Shown: in pieces, positions 62,951 to 64,000 of the stretch
Position numbering within the stretch: the first letter of the stretch is position 1
Layout of the letters: each line of letters starts with the position of its first letter
NCBI GenBank assembly: GCA_018105865.1
Contig: CM030869.1
Location: forward strand, 11,403,482 to 11,467,481
Length of the DNA: 64,000 bases
Reading direction: 5' to 3'
DNA from: Metaphire vulgaris
Taxonomy: Eukaryota > Annelida > Clitellata > Crassiclitellata > Megascolecidae
Position numbers and translations under genes: made by a program
Notes under the pieces: model-generated
Told to the model about the DNA's origin: nothing
The model's input: the letters and a program-made list of their open reading frames with translations, nothing else
Database searches by the model: none

Positions 62951-64000
62951 GTTGACTTCCAAGTCTTTAAAGAGGATTTGACTGTTTGAACAGTGACTGT
63001 ATCTTATGAGCTGTTGACTATTCTACATAATGTTAAGGGGAAGTTGATTATTTTTAAGATGACTGTAATTCAAAATTGTACTTCTTGGCATGGACGCTTA
63101 GTAAATGTAACTGGTAAATGCTTGAGATAAGTGTTTTTTTGTGTATTTATAACCTCCTATTTATTCAGTGAATTGAATTAACTGTAGATTCAAATAGGGA
63201 AAGTCCAAAGTGGTGATTATTATCAGGGTTTTCAGAACCCTATGCTTCAGACCAGGTCATTTGAGAACACTTTGTGAGGGGTGAATTAAAAGATCCTGAA
63301 ATATGATAACGGCGGCCCGACTTAGCTGCACAGCCTGACCGTACGTAGTCCCGTGGCCTGGCTGCCAGCGTAATACAATAAAATGTATATTATAGTGCAA
63401 TTCTATCCAGTTATGGGTGTTGTAAAGTCATTGACACCATCTGTGTTGCCAATCTGCATTGAATCCAATATCAGTATGACATCTGACCTTTGATCCCTGT
63501 TTTCTGACCTCTGCTTACCAAGAATCTGGAGTCAGTTCATGTACTGAGGCTAGGGCCTTCCCTTGTCTGGCTGTTATCCTGATACGGTTTATGCTGTAGA
63601 GAGTAGACTGTAGAGGACCGGTAATTACTTGGGCTCCTCTCAAAGGCTGTGCAGTAATGTTGGTCAATAACTGGATGAGATTCTGTGTCTTTGAAACTTG
63701 AAAACTGGTGCTGCTTAGGGTTTTGTGTATGAACTTTTATCATGGTCTTTGTTGTGGATTCTTTTCTATATTTGGTGGGCGTTTTAATGAAACCAGGAGG
63801 ATCAGATTACTAAGTAGTCTGTTGTTGCTGAGACTGGGTTCAGGGTTCAGATCTAGGCTAAGATCAGTTGGGACGAATTTCTAATTGGAGTTTATGTTCA
63901 CCTGCGAATTAGAATCACGGTAGCAGTTCATCTGTATGTTCCTGTGTTTCACATCATCAGTTACTTTTACCCCCAGTCTGATTGTTATGTCTTTTAGTTC
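60012..64000. other. Region without recognisable genes
   Basis: This is the least repetitive part of the window. A LINE-like tail with GGCGCTATAGAAG lies near 62365. A short plus-strand frame at about 62585-62743 (KKRQASFVNKYAKKPLYFAE then CIARICLRAEAGWM) ends in TAA, followed by AATAAA near 62861. It could be the end of a retroelement. (GTAA)n spans about 62897-62950. No supportable exon was found from 62950 to the end. Confidence 0.45.

Overview
This is a window of eukaryotic nuclear DNA from an animal, most likely a marine invertebrate. Three things support this: split genes with GT/AG introns, a bilaterian-type COUP-TF nuclear receptor, and a mixture of hAT, pogo-like and piggyBac-like miniature transposons with LINE reverse transcriptase fragments. 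Very long di-, tri- and tetranucleotide runs occur every 1-2 kb. The palindromic 8-mer TAGGCCTA occurs at least 14 times where about one is expected. I cannot name the species or phylum from the sequence alone.

Only three protein-coding loci are supportable, all on the minus strand. (1) Positions 13622-19512 hold a complete three-exon COUP-TF (NR2F/svp) orthologue of 433 residues. Its junctions are all phase 1, and a CpG-rich upstream region lies at about 19.85-20.6 kb. (2) Positions 42484-55213 hold the 3' part of an unrecognised type I membrane or adhesion-like protein. Two symmetric phase 1-1 extracellular exons join a terminal exon that encodes a Ser/Pro-rich stalk, one transmembrane helix and a 10-residue tail. 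Its last intron is about 10.6 kb and contains a 7.1 kb tandem array. (3) Positions 59055-59735 hold a 226-residue multi-pass membrane protein of unknown family.

Most of the rest is transposon debris and microsatellites. Several non-autonomous elements can be delimited to the base by inverted ends and target-site duplications: hAT-type elements at 1672-2242, 9525-10804 (with another inside it at 9782-10036), 14480-14732, 28306-28720, and 57528-57924 (with a same-family copy inside it at 57558-57752). There are four pogo-like MITEs, two 72-bp piggyBac-like MITEs, and a 77-bp mariner-like hairpin at 15173-15249. LINE fragments lie at about 20.76-21.13, 38.84-41.0 (split by a nested insertion), 54.1-54.5 and 56.0-56.67 kb.

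The largest single structure is the 45.47-52.57 kb array: 35 units of about 202.6 bp, each with a near-constant core and a variable linker. The linker types recur in blocks. Regions not listed as genes were read and show microsatellites, repeat fragments, or nothing I could identify.
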